The notes below the pieces were generated by a model, which made no database searches, was not told the DNA's origin, and saw only the letters and a program-made list of their open reading frames with translations. A DNA stretch of 64,000 bases from Streptomyces nitrosporeus (GTDB taxonomy: Bacteria; Actinomycetota; Actinomycetes; Streptomycetales; Streptomycetaceae): NCBI RefSeq assembly GCF_008704555.1, contig NZ_CP023702.1, positions 6,548,001 through 6,612,000 on the forward strand. Reading direction: 5' to 3'. Of the stretch, positions 8,653 to 17,588 are shown piece by piece (the first letter of the stretch is position 1; every line of letters begins with the position of its first letter). The translations under genes and the position numbers were made by a program.

Positions 8653-10119
8653 ATGCGTTTTCTCGAGCCCGGAACCGGCCGCTACACGGCTACCCCTTCG
8701 GTCCCTTACGACCTCACGTACGACGATGTCTTCATGGTCCCCGGCCGTTCCTCGGTCGGTTCCCGGCAGGCGGTGGACCTGTCCTCGCCGGACGGCACCG
8801 GCACCACCATCCCGCTCGTGGTCGCGAACATGACCGCCATCGCCGGCCGCCGGATGGCCGAGACCGTGGCCCGCCGGGGCGGGCTGGTCGTCATTCCGCA
8901 GGACATCCCGCTCGATGTGGTCACCGAGGTCATCGGCTGGGTCAAGAAGCGCCACCTCGTGCTGGACACCCCGATCGTGCTGGCGCCCGGCCAGACCGTC
9001 GCGGACGCCCTGTCCCTGCTGCACAAGCGGGCCCACGGAGCGGGTGTCGTCGTCGACGCGGAACACCGGCCGGTCGGTGTGGTCACCGACCACGACCTGG
9101 CCGGGGTGGACCGCTTCACGCAGCTGTCCGAGGTCATGTCCAAGGACCTGGTGGTACTCGACGCCGGGATCGACCCGCGTGACGCCTTCAACCGGCTGGA
9201 CGGCGCCAACCGCAAGCTGGCCCCCGCGGTGGACGCGGACGGCAGGCTGGTCGGCATCCTCACCCGCAAGGCCGCGCTGCGGGCCACGCTCTACACCCCC
9301 GCCACGGACGCCGACGGCAAGCTGCGTGTCGCCGCCGCCGTCGGCATCAACGGCGACGTGGCGGGCAAGGCGGAGCAGCTGCTCGCCGCGGGCGTGGACA
9401 CCCTGGTCGTGGACACCGCCCACGGCCACCAGGAATCCATGATCAGCGCGGTCGCCGCGGTGCGGAAGCTGGACCCGGGGGTGCCGGTCGTCGCGGGCAA
9501 CGTCGTCGCCGCCGAGGGGGTGCGCGATCTGATCGAGGCCGGTGCCGACATCATCAAGGTCGGCGTGGGCCCCGGTGCCATGTGCACCACCCGCATGATG
9601 ACCGGTGTGGGACGCCCGCAGTTCTCCGCCGTACTGGAGTGCGCCGCGGAGGCCCGCAAGCACGGCAAGCACGTCTGGGCCGACGGCGGGGTCCGCCACC
9701 CGCGTGACGTCGCCATGGCACTGGCCGCCGGCGCCTCCAACGTGATGATCGGTTCCTGGTTCGCCGGTACCTACGAGTCCCCGGGCGACCTCCAGCAGGC
9801 GGCCGACGGCCGCTTCTACAAGGAGTCCTTCGGCATGGCCTCGGCGCGGGCGGTCAGGAACCGCACGTCGGAGGAGTCCGCCTACGACCGGGCCCGCAAG
9901 GGGCTGTTCGAGGAGGGCATCTCCACCTCGCGGATGTTCCTCGACCCCGCCCGCCCCGGGGTGGAGGACCTGATCGACTCGATCATCGCCGGGGTCCGCT
10001 CCTCCTGCACCTACGCGGGCGCCGCGTCGCTGGAGGAGTTCGCCGAGAAGGCCGTCGTGGGCGTCCAGAGCGCCGCGGGCTACGCCGAGGGCAAGCCGCT
10101 GCACGCCAGCTGGAGCTGA
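8653..10119 (+). CDS. guaB1: GuaB1-family IMPDH-like protein, probable GMP reductase
   Basis: The 488-residue protein has an IMPDH/GMPR TIM barrel interrupted by a CBS pair (about residues 93-205, ending ILTRKAALRA). The catalytic loop is GPGAMCTTRMMTGVG with the nucleophilic Cys near 311, and the phosphate site is ADGGVRHP. It is commonly annotated as IMP dehydrogenase-related. GuaB1 of Mycobacterium has been characterised as a CBS-containing GMP reductase, which returns GMP to IMP, so that role is more likely here. ATG 8653 (MRFLEPG) was chosen; ATG 8644 is three codons upstream and equally in frame. A strong hairpin follows the stop. Confidence 0.88.
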   Translation: MRFLEPGTGRYTATPSVPYDLTYDDVFMVPGRSSVGSRQAVDLSSPDGTGTTIPLVVANMTAIAGRRMAETVARRGGLVVIPQDIPLDVVTEVIGWVKKRHLVLDTPIVLAPGQTVADALSLLHKRAHGAGVVVDAEHRPVGVVTDHDLAGVDRFTQLSEVMSKDLVVLDAGIDPRDAFNRLDGANRKLAPAVDADGRLVGILTRKAALRATLYTPATDADGKLRVAAAVGINGDVAGKAEQLLAAGVDTLVVDTAHGHQESMISAVAAVRKLDPGVPVVAGNVVAAEGVRDLIEAGADIIKVGVGPGAMCTTRMMTGVGRPQFSAVLECAAEARKHGKHVWADGGVRHPRDVAMALAAGASNVMIGSWFAGTYESPGDLQQAADGRFYKESFGMASARAVRNRTSEESAYDRARKGLFEEGISTSRMFLDPARPGVEDLIDSIIAGVRSSCTYAGAASLEEFAEKAVVGVQSAAGYAEGKPLHASWS

Positions 10120-10139
10120 CCATCCGCCCGCCGTGCACA

Positions 10140-10173
10140 GGTGCCCTTCCCGGAATAGTCCGGGAGGGGCACC
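10140..10173 (+). terminator. Strong hairpin terminator after guaB1
   Basis: Fourteen-base arms (10140-10153 and 10160-10173) pair completely apart from one G-U, around a 6-nt loop AATAGT, 20 bp after the guaB1 stop. Confidence 0.65.
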
Positions 10174-10271
10174 CGCGCGTGTGCGGGGCCCCGCTCCGGG
10201 GCGCCCGCCGGGGAGGGGGTCCCCGCGGATCCGTACCGGGGCCAGGGCCTTTCCACAGGGCCGGTCGGCAC

Positions 10272-10344
10272 CTTCAACTCTGCTGTTTTATAAGTAATAT
10301 GAATGCCGATCAGCTGCCCGTCCCCCTCTGCGGTAAGGGAATCC
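10272..10344 (+). promoter_or_regulatory. AT-rich promoter candidate upstream of aldehyde dehydrogenase
   Basis: An unusually AT-rich island occurs at 10279-10303 in very GC-rich surroundings. TAATAT at 10295-10300 is a plausible -10, with TTCAAC at 10273-10278 as a weak -35 (16-bp spacing). A ribosome-binding site TAAGGGA lies just before the ATG at 10345. Confidence 0.4.
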
Positions 10345-11805
10345 ATGTCTGCCTTCTTCACCGATCTGGCCCTTCAGTACATCGACGGTGAGTGGAGGCC
10401 GGGAAAGGGCGCCTGGGACATCATCGACTTCAACCCGTACGACGGGGAGAAGCTGGCGTCGATCACCGTCGCCACGGCCGACGAGGTCGACCAGGCGTAC
10501 CGGGCAGCCGAGCGTGCCCAGGAGGGGTGGGGCCGGACCAACCCCTACATCCGCCGGGCCGTGATGGAGAAGGCGCTGCGGGTCGTCGAGGAGCGCGAGG
10601 CCGAGATCGCCGAGGCGATCGTCGCGGAGCTCGGCGGCACCCATGTCAAGGCCGGGTTCGAGCTGCACCTCGCCAAGGAGTTCCTGCGCGAATCGGTCCA
10701 GCTCGCCCTGCGCACCACCGGGCAGATCCTCCCGTCGCCGACCGAGGGCAAGGAGAACCGGGTCTACCGCGAGCCGGTCGGGGTCGTCGGCGTCATCAGC
10801 CCCTTCAACTTCCCCTTCCTGCTGTCGCTGAAGTCGGTGGCGCCCGCCCTCGCCCTCGGTAACGCCGTCGTCCTCAAGCCGCACCAGAACACCCCCGTCT
10901 GCGGCGGGACCCTGGTCGCCAAGGTGTTCGAGGAAGCCGGTCTCCCGGCGGGACTGCTGAACGTCGTGGTCACCGACATCGCCGAGATAGGCGACGCCCT
11001 GCTGGAGCACCCCGTCCCGCGGCTGATCTCCTTCACCGGATCCGACAAGGTCGGGCGGCACGTGGCGACCGTCTGCGCGTCCCACCTCAAGCAGACCGTG
11101 CTCGAACTCGGCGGCAACAGCGCGCTGATCGTCCTCGACGACGCCGACATCGACTACGCCGTCGATGCCGCGGTCTTCAGCCGGTACGTGCACCAGGGCC
11201 AGGTCTGCATGGCGGCCAACCGCATCCTCGTGGACCGGGCCGTCGCGGACGAGTTCACCGAGAAGTTCGTCGCCAAGGTCGCCTCCCTGCGGATCGGCGA
11301 CCCCGCCGACCCGGCGACCCACATCGGCCCGCTGATCAACTCCTCGCAGGCCGAGGCGGTCTCCAAGCTGGTCGACCGGACGGTCGGGGAAGGCGCCACG
11401 GCGCTGCTGCACGGCACCGCCGACGGCAACCTGGTGAGCCCTTCCGTGCTCACGGACATAGCCGCCGGCTCGCCCGTGCTGCAGGAGGAGATCTTCGGCC
11501 CCGTCGCCCTGCTCATCCCCTTCGACGGCGAGGACGAGGCCGTCCGGATCGCCAACGACACCCCCTACGGACTGAGCGGCGCCGTACACACCGCCGACGT
11601 CGAGCGCGGGGTGCGGGTGGGGCGGCGCATCCGCACCGGCATGATCCACATCAACGACGGAACGGTCCACGACGAGCCCATCGTGCCGTTCGGCGGGGAG
11701 AAGAACTCGGGCCTGGGACGGCTCAACGGGGACGCGACCGTCGATGCCTTCACCACCCGGAAGTGGATCTCGGTGCAGCACGGCCGTTCACGGTTCCCCT
11801 TCTGA
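10345..11805 (+). CDS. NAD(P)-dependent aldehyde dehydrogenase
   Basis: This 486-residue ALDH-superfamily enzyme oxidises an aldehyde to the acid. It shows the cofactor segment ISPFNFPFLL, the motif FTGSDKVG, the general-base Glu in LELGGNSA (about residue 254), the nucleophile in GQVCMAAN (Cys about 288), and the C-terminal PFGGEKNSGLGR. The overall look is of the benzaldehyde/vanillin dehydrogenase branch, though substrate is not decided by these motifs. ATG 10345 has a good TAAGGGA site. It is followed by a perfect palindrome and an Lrp-type regulator, and lies 1 kb from an amino-acid monooxygenase/amidase pair. It may handle an aldehyde in the same pathway. Confidence 0.9.
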   Translation: MSAFFTDLALQYIDGEWRPGKGAWDIIDFNPYDGEKLASITVATADEVDQAYRAAERAQEGWGRTNPYIRRAVMEKALRVVEEREAEIAEAIVAELGGTHVKAGFELHLAKEFLRESVQLALRTTGQILPSPTEGKENRVYREPVGVVGVISPFNFPFLLSLKSVAPALALGNAVVLKPHQNTPVCGGTLVAKVFEEAGLPAGLLNVVVTDIAEIGDALLEHPVPRLISFTGSDKVGRHVATVCASHLKQTVLELGGNSALIVLDDADIDYAVDAAVFSRYVHQGQVCMAANRILVDRAVADEFTEKFVAKVASLRIGDPADPATHIGPLINSSQAEAVSKLVDRTVGEGATALLHGTADGNLVSPSVLTDIAAGSPVLQEEIFGPVALLIPFDGEDEAVRIANDTPYGLSGAVHTADVERGVRVGRRIRTGMIHINDGTVHDEPIVPFGGEKNSGLGRLNGDATVDAFTTRKWISVQHGRSRFPF

Positions 11806-11864
11806 GCCGGCGGCTCCGGCGCCCGGGTCCCGCGCGGGAGCGCGGGTGAGCCCATGGTGTACTT

Positions 11865-11890
11865 CGGGGGGCGGCCCGGGCCGCCCCCCG
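11865..11890. terminator. Perfect 26-bp palindrome after aldehyde dehydrogenase
   Basis: The two 13-base halves (11865-11877, 11878-11890) are exact reverse complements and would form a very GC-rich hairpin between the dehydrogenase stop and the regulator start. It probably attenuates or ends transcription. Confidence 0.55.
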
Positions 11891-11921
11891 ATTCCGCCCG
11901 CAGAGAAGTGAACCGCCCGAC

Positions 11922-12377
11922 GTGCGCCTGAACGACCTCGACGAACGCATCGTCCACGCCCTCGCCGAAGACGCCCGGCGCTCCTACGCCGACATCGGCG
12001 CGGTCGTCGGCCTGTCCGCCCCGGCGGTGAAACGCCGGGTGGACCGGCTGCGCGCCGAAGGCGCCATCACCGGCTTCACCGTCCGGGTGGACCCGGGAGC
12101 GCTCGGCTGGGAGACCGAGGGGTTCATCGAGATCTACTGCAGCCGCAACACCGCGCCCGAGGCGATCAGGCAGGGCCTGGCCCGCTTCCCCGAGGTCGCC
12201 TCCGCCTCCACCGTGACCGGGGAGGCCGACGCGGTCGTCCAGGTGTTCGCCGCCGACATGCGCCACTTCGAGCAGGTACTGGAACGGATCGCGGGCGAGC
12301 CCTACATCGAACGCACCAAGTCCGTCCTGGTGCTCTCGCCCCTGCTGCGCCGGTACTCCCAGGGTCCGCCCGCCTGA
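11922..12377 (+). CDS. Lrp/AsnC-family regulator
   Basis: This 151-residue protein has the classic layout: an N-terminal winged HTH (MRLNDLDERIVHALAEDARR, with SYADIGAVVGLSAPAVKRRVDRL) and a C-terminal RAM/AsnC ligand domain with VTGEADAVVQVFAADM. Such proteins sense amino acids and usually control neighbouring transport or catabolic genes. GTG 11922 starts the protein. Its position between the aldehyde dehydrogenase and the monooxygenase/amidase pair suggests it controls that amino-acid catabolic block. Confidence 0.88.
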   Translation: MRLNDLDERIVHALAEDARRSYADIGAVVGLSAPAVKRRVDRLRAEGAITGFTVRVDPGALGWETEGFIEIYCSRNTAPEAIRQGLARFPEVASASTVTGEADAVVQVFAADMRHFEQVLERIAGEPYIERTKSVLVLSPLLRRYSQGPPA

Positions 12378-12728
12378 AGGCGCCGCGCGGGCCGAGCCCC
12401 GCCCCGCGCGGGAGGCCATGGTGCCCGCCCGGCCCCGGCACGCAGCCCCGTCCGGCCGGCCGGGTCGTGGCCGGGAGCGGCGGAGGGCGACCCCCCGTAC
12501 GCGATCGCAGCCCCGGGCCCGGGGCGGGGCCCGCCCCGGGCGGTCCGGATCGCCTTTCGGCCCACTCCTGACCTGCGGTGACGTCCGGCGCAACGAATCG
12601 CCGCCGCTGCGGCCCTCCACGCAACGGATCGACGGTGGACGCGCAACATCCGCGTCTTGTCGGCCCCGATCGCGGCCCCGTACCTTCGATACGTCTCCCC
12701 GCCCCGCCCGCACCGTCCGAGGTCAGCC
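12378..12728 (+). promoter_or_regulatory. Intergenic region with three CGCAAC direct repeats
   Basis: This 351-bp non-coding stretch upstream of the amidase gene contains CGCAACGAATCG (12589-12600), CGCAACGGATCG (12620-12631) and CGCAACATCCGCG (12642-12654). The repeats start 31 and 22 bp apart, close to three and two helical turns, so they fall on one DNA face. This fits cooperative binding by an Lrp-type oligomer, but that is inference. GAGGT precedes the ATG at 12729. Confidence 0.4.
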
Positions 12729-13526
12729 ATGCCGCTGTTGCGTACCGCCCTGCTCCAGAGCTCCGGACGCCCCGGCCTCGTGGGCCACAACCTCGCGCTG
12801 CTCGACGAGGCGGCCGGACGGGCCGCCGCCGCGGGAGCCCGTCTGCTGGTCAGCCCCGAACTCTTCCTCACCGGCTACGCCGTGGACGACGCCCTGCCCG
12901 GCCTCGCCGAACCCGCCGACGGGCCCGGGGCCGAGGCCGTCTCCGCCATCTGCGTACGCCACGGCATCGCCGTCGCCTACGGCTACCCGGAGCGGTCCGG
13001 CGGACGGCTCTTCAACGCCGTCCAGCTCCTCGGCCCGGACGGCACGGCGCTCGCCGGCTACCGCAAGACCCACCTCTACGGGTCCTTCGAGCAGCGCTGG
13101 TTCACCCCCGGCGACCGGACCGTGGTGCAGGCCGCGCTGGACGGCGTCCGGATCGGGCTGCTGATCTGCTACGACGTCGAGTTCCCGGAGAACGTCCGGG
13201 CCCACGCACTGGCCGGCACCGACCTGCTGCTGGTGCCGACCGCGCTGATGCGGCCCTTCGGGTTCGTCGCCGAATCCGTCGTACCGGTCCGCGCCTTCGA
13301 GAACCAGCTGTACGTGGCCTACGTCAACAGGGCCGGCCCGGAAGGGACGTTCGACTTCACCGGGCTGAGCTGCCTGGCCGGCCCCGACGGCACCGCACGG
13401 GCACGCGCCGGGCAGGGCGAGGAGCTCCTCCTCGCCGACGCCGATCCCGCCCGCCTGGCGGCCTCGCGCGAGGCCAACACCTACCTCCGGGACCGGCGGC
13501 CCGCCCTGTACGGCTCCCTGCTCTGA
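12729..13526 (+). CDS. Nitrilase-superfamily amidase, DavA (5-aminovaleramidase)-like
   Basis: This 265-residue carbon-nitrogen hydrolase has the Glu-Lys-Cys triad intact: E44 in SPELFLTGY, K113 in YRKTHLYG, C147 in ICYDVEFPENVR. The sequence closely recalls Pseudomonas DavA, which hydrolyses 5-aminovaleramide from lysine. Shared stretches include PELFLTGY, YGYPER and LLICYDVEFPEN. ATG 12729 (MPLLRT) has GAGGT upstream. It lies 53 bp before the flavin monooxygenase that would make its amide substrate, so the pair probably converts an amino acid to the acid one carbon shorter. Lysine is the first candidate; tryptophan or phenylalanine are alternatives. Confidence 0.85.
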   Translation: MPLLRTALLQSSGRPGLVGHNLALLDEAAGRAAAAGARLLVSPELFLTGYAVDDALPGLAEPADGPGAEAVSAICVRHGIAVAYGYPERSGGRLFNAVQLLGPDGTALAGYRKTHLYGSFEQRWFTPGDRTVVQAALDGVRIGLLICYDVEFPENVRAHALAGTDLLLVPTALMRPFGFVAESVVPVRAFENQLYVAYVNRAGPEGTFDFTGLSCLAGPDGTARARAGQGEELLLADADPARLAASREANTYLRDRRPALYGSLL

Positions 13527-13579
13527 GACCCCCGCCCCGCCCGCTCGCCCCCGCACGTCCGCCAAGGAGTCCGTACCCC

Positions 13580-15271
13580 ATGACGTCCACGGTGCCCACC
13601 GCCGTCCAGCACACCGACGCCCAGCCGCCGATCACCATGTTCGGACCGGACTTCCCCTACGCCTACGACGACTTCCTGGCGCACCCCGCGGGCCTCGGCC
13701 AGATCCCGGCCACCGAGCACGGGAGCGAGGTCGCCGTCATCGGCGGCGGGCTCTCCGGGATCATCACCGCCTACGAGCTGATGAAGATGGGCCTCAGGCC
13801 GGTCCTCTACGAGGCCGACCGGATCGGCGGCCGGCTGCGGACGGTCGGTTTCGAGGGCTGCGACCCGTCGCTGACCGCGGAGATGGGCGCCATGCGCTTC
13901 CCGCCCTCCTCGACCGCGCTCCAGCACTACATCGACCTGGTGGGGCTGGAGACCCGGCCCTTCCCCAACCCGCTCTCCCCGGCCACCCCGTCCACCGTCG
14001 TGGACCTCAAGGGCGAGTCCCACTACGCACGGACCGTCGACGACCTCCCCCAGGTGTACCGGGACGTGGCCGCGGCGTGGAACGCCTGCCTGGAGGAGGG
14101 CGCCCGCTTCTCGGACATGAACCGGGCCCTGCGGGAACGCGACGTGCCCCGGATCCGCGCGATCTGGTCGGAGCTGGTCGAGAAGCTGGACAACCAGACC
14201 TTCTACGGCTTCCTCTGCGCCTCACCGGCCTTCAGCTCCTTCCGGCACCGGGAGATCTTCGGCCAGGTCGGCTTCGGCACCGGCGGCTGGGACACCGACT
14301 TCCCCAACTCCATCCTGGAGATCCTGCGGGTCGTCTACACCGAGGCGGACGACCACCACCGCGGCATCGTGGGCGGCAGCCAGCAACTGCCCCTGCGGCT
14401 CTGGGAACACGAACCGGCCAAGGCCGTGCACTGGCCCCCGGGGACCTCCCTGGCCTCCCTGCACGACGACCGCCCCAGGCCCGCCGTGACCCGGCTCGGC
14501 CGCACCGCCGGGAACCGGATCACCGTGACCGACGCGGACGGCGACATCCGCACCTACCGGGCCGCCGTCTTCACCGGGCAGTCCTGGCTGCTGCTGTCCA
14601 GGATCGCCTGCGACGACGCGCTGTTCCCCATCGACCACTGGACGGCGGTGGAGCGCACCCACTACATGGAGTCGTCCAAGCTGTTCGTGCCGGTCGACCG
14701 CCCCTTCTGGCTGGACGAGGACCCGGCGACCGGGCGGGACACGATGTCCATGACCCTCACCGACCGGATGACCCGGGGCACCTACCTCCTGGACGACGGC
14801 CCCGGCCGGCCGGCCGTCATCTGCCTCTCGTACACCTGGTGCGACGACAGCCTGAAGTGGCTGCCGCTCTCCCCGAACGAGCGCATGGAGGTCATGCTCA
14901 AGTCACTGGGCGAGATCTACCCGGGCGTCGACATCCGCGGACACGTCATCGGCAACCCGGTCACGGTCTCCTGGGAGAACGAGCCCTGGTTCATGGGCGC
15001 CTTCAAGGCCAACCTGCCCGGCCACTACCGCTACCAGCGCCGGCTGTTCACCCACTTCATGCAGGACGGGCTGCCCGCCGACCGCAGAGGGCTCTTCCTG
15101 GCCGGTGACGACATCTCGTGGACCGCCGGCTGGGCGGAAGGCGCCGTCCAGACCGCGCTCAACGCCGTCTGGGGCGTGATGCACCAGTTCGGCGGCGCCA
15201 CGGACCCCTCGAACCCGGGCCCCGGCGACGTCTTCGACGCGATAGCGCCGGTGGAACTGCCCGAGGACTGA
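13580..15271 (+). CDS. Flavin L-amino-acid 2-monooxygenase (lysine/tryptophan 2-monooxygenase family)
   Basis: This 563-residue FAD enzyme of the amine-oxidase fold oxidatively decarboxylates an L-amino acid to an amide. It shows an N-terminal ITMFGPDFPYAYDDFLAHPA segment typical of DavB, the dinucleotide motif VAVIGGGLSGI (about residues 51-61), GGRLRT, MGAMRFP, QVGFGTGGWDTDFPNS, and the C-terminal FAD motif GDDISWTAGWAEGAVQ. Length and whole-protein resemblance match Pseudomonas lysine 2-monooxygenase; tryptophan monooxygenases (IaaM) are more distant relatives. AAGGAG lies upstream of ATG 13580. It forms an operon with the upstream amidase. If the substrate were tryptophan, the products would be indoleacetamide and auxin. 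Confidence 0.87.
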   Translation: MTSTVPTAVQHTDAQPPITMFGPDFPYAYDDFLAHPAGLGQIPATEHGSEVAVIGGGLSGIITAYELMKMGLRPVLYEADRIGGRLRTVGFEGCDPSLTAEMGAMRFPPSSTALQHYIDLVGLETRPFPNPLSPATPSTVVDLKGESHYARTVDDLPQVYRDVAAAWNACLEEGARFSDMNRALRERDVPRIRAIWSELVEKLDNQTFYGFLCASPAFSSFRHREIFGQVGFGTGGWDTDFPNSILEILRVVYTEADDHHRGIVGGSQQLPLRLWEHEPAKAVHWPPGTSLASLHDDRPRPAVTRLGRTAGNRITVTDADGDIRTYRAAVFTGQSWLLLSRIACDDALFPIDHWTAVERTHYMESSKLFVPVDRPFWLDEDPATGRDTMSMTLTDRMTRGTYLLDDGPGRPAVICLSYTWCDDSLKWLPLSPNERMEVMLKSLGEIYPGVDIRGHVIGNPVTVSWENEPWFMGAFKANLPGHYRYQRRLFTHFMQDGLPADRRGLFLAGDDISWTAGWAEGAVQTALNAVWGVMHQFGGATDPSNPGPGDVFDAIAPVELPED

Positions 15272-15316
15272 CAGGAGCCGCGGGAACCGGGGCGGGCGGA
15301 GGACGGCGGAAACGTA

Positions 15317-16018
15317 TCAGCGGCACGGGGTGAGCAGGAAGCGCCCCACCAGGCCGACCCCCGCGTCCATCCGCGCCCGGAACTCCTCCGCCAGCGACGG
15401 GACCGCGCGCAGCCGCCACAGCACCCGCGCCGCCGACCACGCGGCCTCCCGGGCCCGCTCCAGGCTCCACGTACCCGCCAGATGGGTCAGCGGATCCGCC
15501 AGCTCCAGCAGGTCCGGCCCCGGCATCAGATCCTCGCGGATCTGCTCCTCCAGCAGCACCAGGAGATCACCCACCCGCTCGAACTCGTCCTCCAGGTCCC
15601 GCGGACCGCAGTCGAGCGTGCGGCAGGTGTCCACCACCGCCAGGGCCAGATCGTGCCCGATGTGCGCGTTGATCCCGGCGAGCGCGAACTGGAGCGGCCG
15701 TACGCCGGGATGGCGCCGGTAGGCGAACAGCGGGCGCCAGCAGTCCGGCGGCCGGCCGCCCCCCGACTCCGCGTCCACCGCCGACAGATAGCGCTCGGCG
15801 AAGCGCACGTCCAGCGCGGACAGGGCCTCCGGATCCGGGAACGAGCCGTCCGCGAGCCTGCCGCCGACGGCCTCGGTGACCGAGAGGTACACCTGGTTGA
15901 ACACCGCGACCCCGTCACCGGGGGGCCACCCCGAACCGAGCGCGCGCATCCGCTCGGTCACCCCGCCGACACCGGCCACCGGGCCGGCCGGAACTGCCAC
16001 CTGCTCGAACCGGTCCAT
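15317..16018 (-). CDS. DUF5995-family protein
   Basis: This 233-residue protein of unknown function is recognised by the WPPGDGVAVFNQVYLSVTE segment and the mid-region ALAGINAHIGHDLALAVVDT, where conserved His/Asp residues could bind metal. It is mostly helical, with no signal peptide or membrane span. ATG 16018 is preceded by GGAAG; an in-frame extension to 16090 lacks support. It is convergent with the monooxygenase, 45 bp away, and does not belong to that operon. Confidence 0.7.
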   Translation of the reverse strand: MDRFEQVAVPAGPVAGVGGVTERMRALGSGWPPGDGVAVFNQVYLSVTEAVGGRLADGSFPDPEALSALDVRFAERYLSAVDAESGGGRPPDCWRPLFAYRRHPGVRPLQFALAGINAHIGHDLALAVVDTCRTLDCGPRDLEDEFERVGDLLVLLEEQIREDLMPGPDLLELADPLTHLAGTWSLERAREAAWSAARVLWRLRAVPSLAEEFRARMDAGVGLVGRFLLTPCR

Positions 16019-16181
16019 GCGGGCAGGCTTCCAGCCGCGGGCCCGCCGCGGTGCCGACGGGCCGGGACATTCATCGGAACGGGCGAACACCGGGCACCGG
16101 GGGAGGGAACGGGCGGCGCCCGGTGTACGGGCACGGACCGCCCCCGGCCGGGGGACCGGGGGCGGGGCGGGACGGGCCCGG

Positions 16182-17588
16182 TCAGCCGGCGCCGGGCCCC
16201 CGGCCGGGGCCGCCCTCCGCGTCGTACCGCGAGGTGCCCTCGTCCAGGAGGGGCTCCTGGGTCTTGAGGTGGGCCGGGGCGAAGGCCCGCAGGACGTGGT
16301 AGCCGGTGATCACGACCAGGGTGCCGAGCGCGATCCCGCCCAGCTCGAAGTTGTCGCTGATCTTCAGGCTCACACCGCCGACCCCGATGATGATGCCCGC
16401 CGCGGCGGGCACCAGGTTCAGCGGGTTGCGCAGGTCCACCCCGGCGTTCAGCCAGATCTGGGCACCCAGCAGGCCGATCATGCCGTAGAGGATCACGGTG
16501 ATACCGCCCAGGACCCCGCCCGGGATCGCCGCCACGACCGCGCCGAACTTCGGGCACAGCCCGAAGAGCAGCGCGAAGCAGGCCGCCGCCCAGTACGCGG
16601 CGGTGGAGTAGACCCGGGTCGCCGCCATGACGCCGATGTTCTCGGAGTACGTCGTGTTGGGCGGTCCGCCCACGGCGGTGGACAGCACCGAGGCGGCGCC
16701 GTCGGCCGCGATGGCGGTGCCCAGCTTGTCGTCGAGCGAGTCACCGGTCATCTCGCCGACGGCCTTCACATGCCCGGCGTTCTCGGCGATCAGGGCGATC
16801 ACCACGGGCAGGGCGACCAGGATCGCCGACCACTCGAAGGCCGGGGCGTGGAAGGAGGGCAGCCCGATCCAGTCGGCGTCCGCCACCCCGGACAGGTCCA
16901 GACGCCAGTGGTCCACGGCCTCGGCACCGCCCGCCGGGGAGTGGATCTTCCCGAACACCAGGTCCAGCACCCAGGACAGGACGTATCCGAAGACCAGCCC
17001 CAGGAAGATCGCGATGCGCGAGAAGAAGCCGCGCAGACAGACCACGGCCAGACCGGTGAACAGCATCACCAGCAGGGCGGTCCACTGGTCCTGCGGCCAG
17101 TACGTCGAGGCGGTGACCGGTGCCAGGTTGAAGCCGATCAGCATGACCACCGCACCGGTCACCACCGGCGGCATCGCCGCGTGGATGATCCGCGCCCCGA
17201 AACGCCGCACCGTCAGACCCACCAGGAACAGCACCGCGCCGACCACCAGCACGGCACCGGTGACGGTGGCGCTGGTGCCGCCGCTCGCCCGGATCGTGGC
17301 CGCGACCCCGACGAAGGAGAGCGAGCACCCCAGGTAGCTCGGCACCCGGCCGCGCGTCGCCAGCAGGAAGACGGCGGTGGCGACACCGGACATCATGATG
17401 GCGAGGTTCGGGTCCAGCCCCATCAGGACCGGCGCCACGAAGGACGCGCCGAACATCGCCACCACGTGCTGGGCGCCCAGGCCGAACGTACGCGGCCAGG
17501 ACAGCCGCTCGTCGGGCCGCACCACCGCTCCGGGCGCCGGGGTCTTCCCGTCGCCGTGCAAGGTCCAGCGCACGCCGAGGCCGCCCAT
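16182..17588 (-). CDS. NCS2-family uracil/xanthine permease
   Basis: This 468-residue membrane transporter has about 12-14 hydrophobic segments. It carries the NCS2 hallmarks: LGAQHVVAMFGASFVAPVL near the N-terminus, ALIAENAGHVKAV (conserved Glu/Asn substrate motif) around residue 275, and GGPPNTTYSENIGVMAAT around 320. The family imports uracil or xanthine with protons. ATG 17588 has GGGAG 7 nt upstream; the GTG at 17594 would overlap that site. The substrate is more likely uracil than xanthine, by similarity, but undecided. Confidence 0.88.
   Translation of the reverse strand: MGGLGVRWTLHGDGKTPAPGAVVRPDERLSWPRTFGLGAQHVVAMFGASFVAPVLMGLDPNLAIMMSGVATAVFLLATRGRVPSYLGCSLSFVGVAATIRASGGTSATVTGAVLVVGAVLFLVGLTVRRFGARIIHAAMPPVVTGAVVMLIGFNLAPVTASTYWPQDQWTALLVMLFTGLAVVCLRGFFSRIAIFLGLVFGYVLSWVLDLVFGKIHSPAGGAEAVDHWRLDLSGVADADWIGLPSFHAPAFEWSAILVALPVVIALIAENAGHVKAVGEMTGDSLDDKLGTAIAADGAASVLSTAVGGPPNTTYSENIGVMAATRVYSTAAYWAAACFALLFGLCPKFGAVVAAIPGGVLGGITVILYGMIGLLGAQIWLNAGVDLRNPLNLVPAAAGIIIGVGGVSLKISDNFELGGIALGTLVVITGYHVLRAFAPAHLKTQEPLLDEGTSRYDAEGGPGRGPGAG

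Noticed and set aside
8653..10119. Annotation as inosine-5'-monophosphate dehydrogenase (guaB).
   Set aside because: Sequence belongs to the GuaB1 branch with GMP reductase precedent; the true guaB is expected elsewhere.
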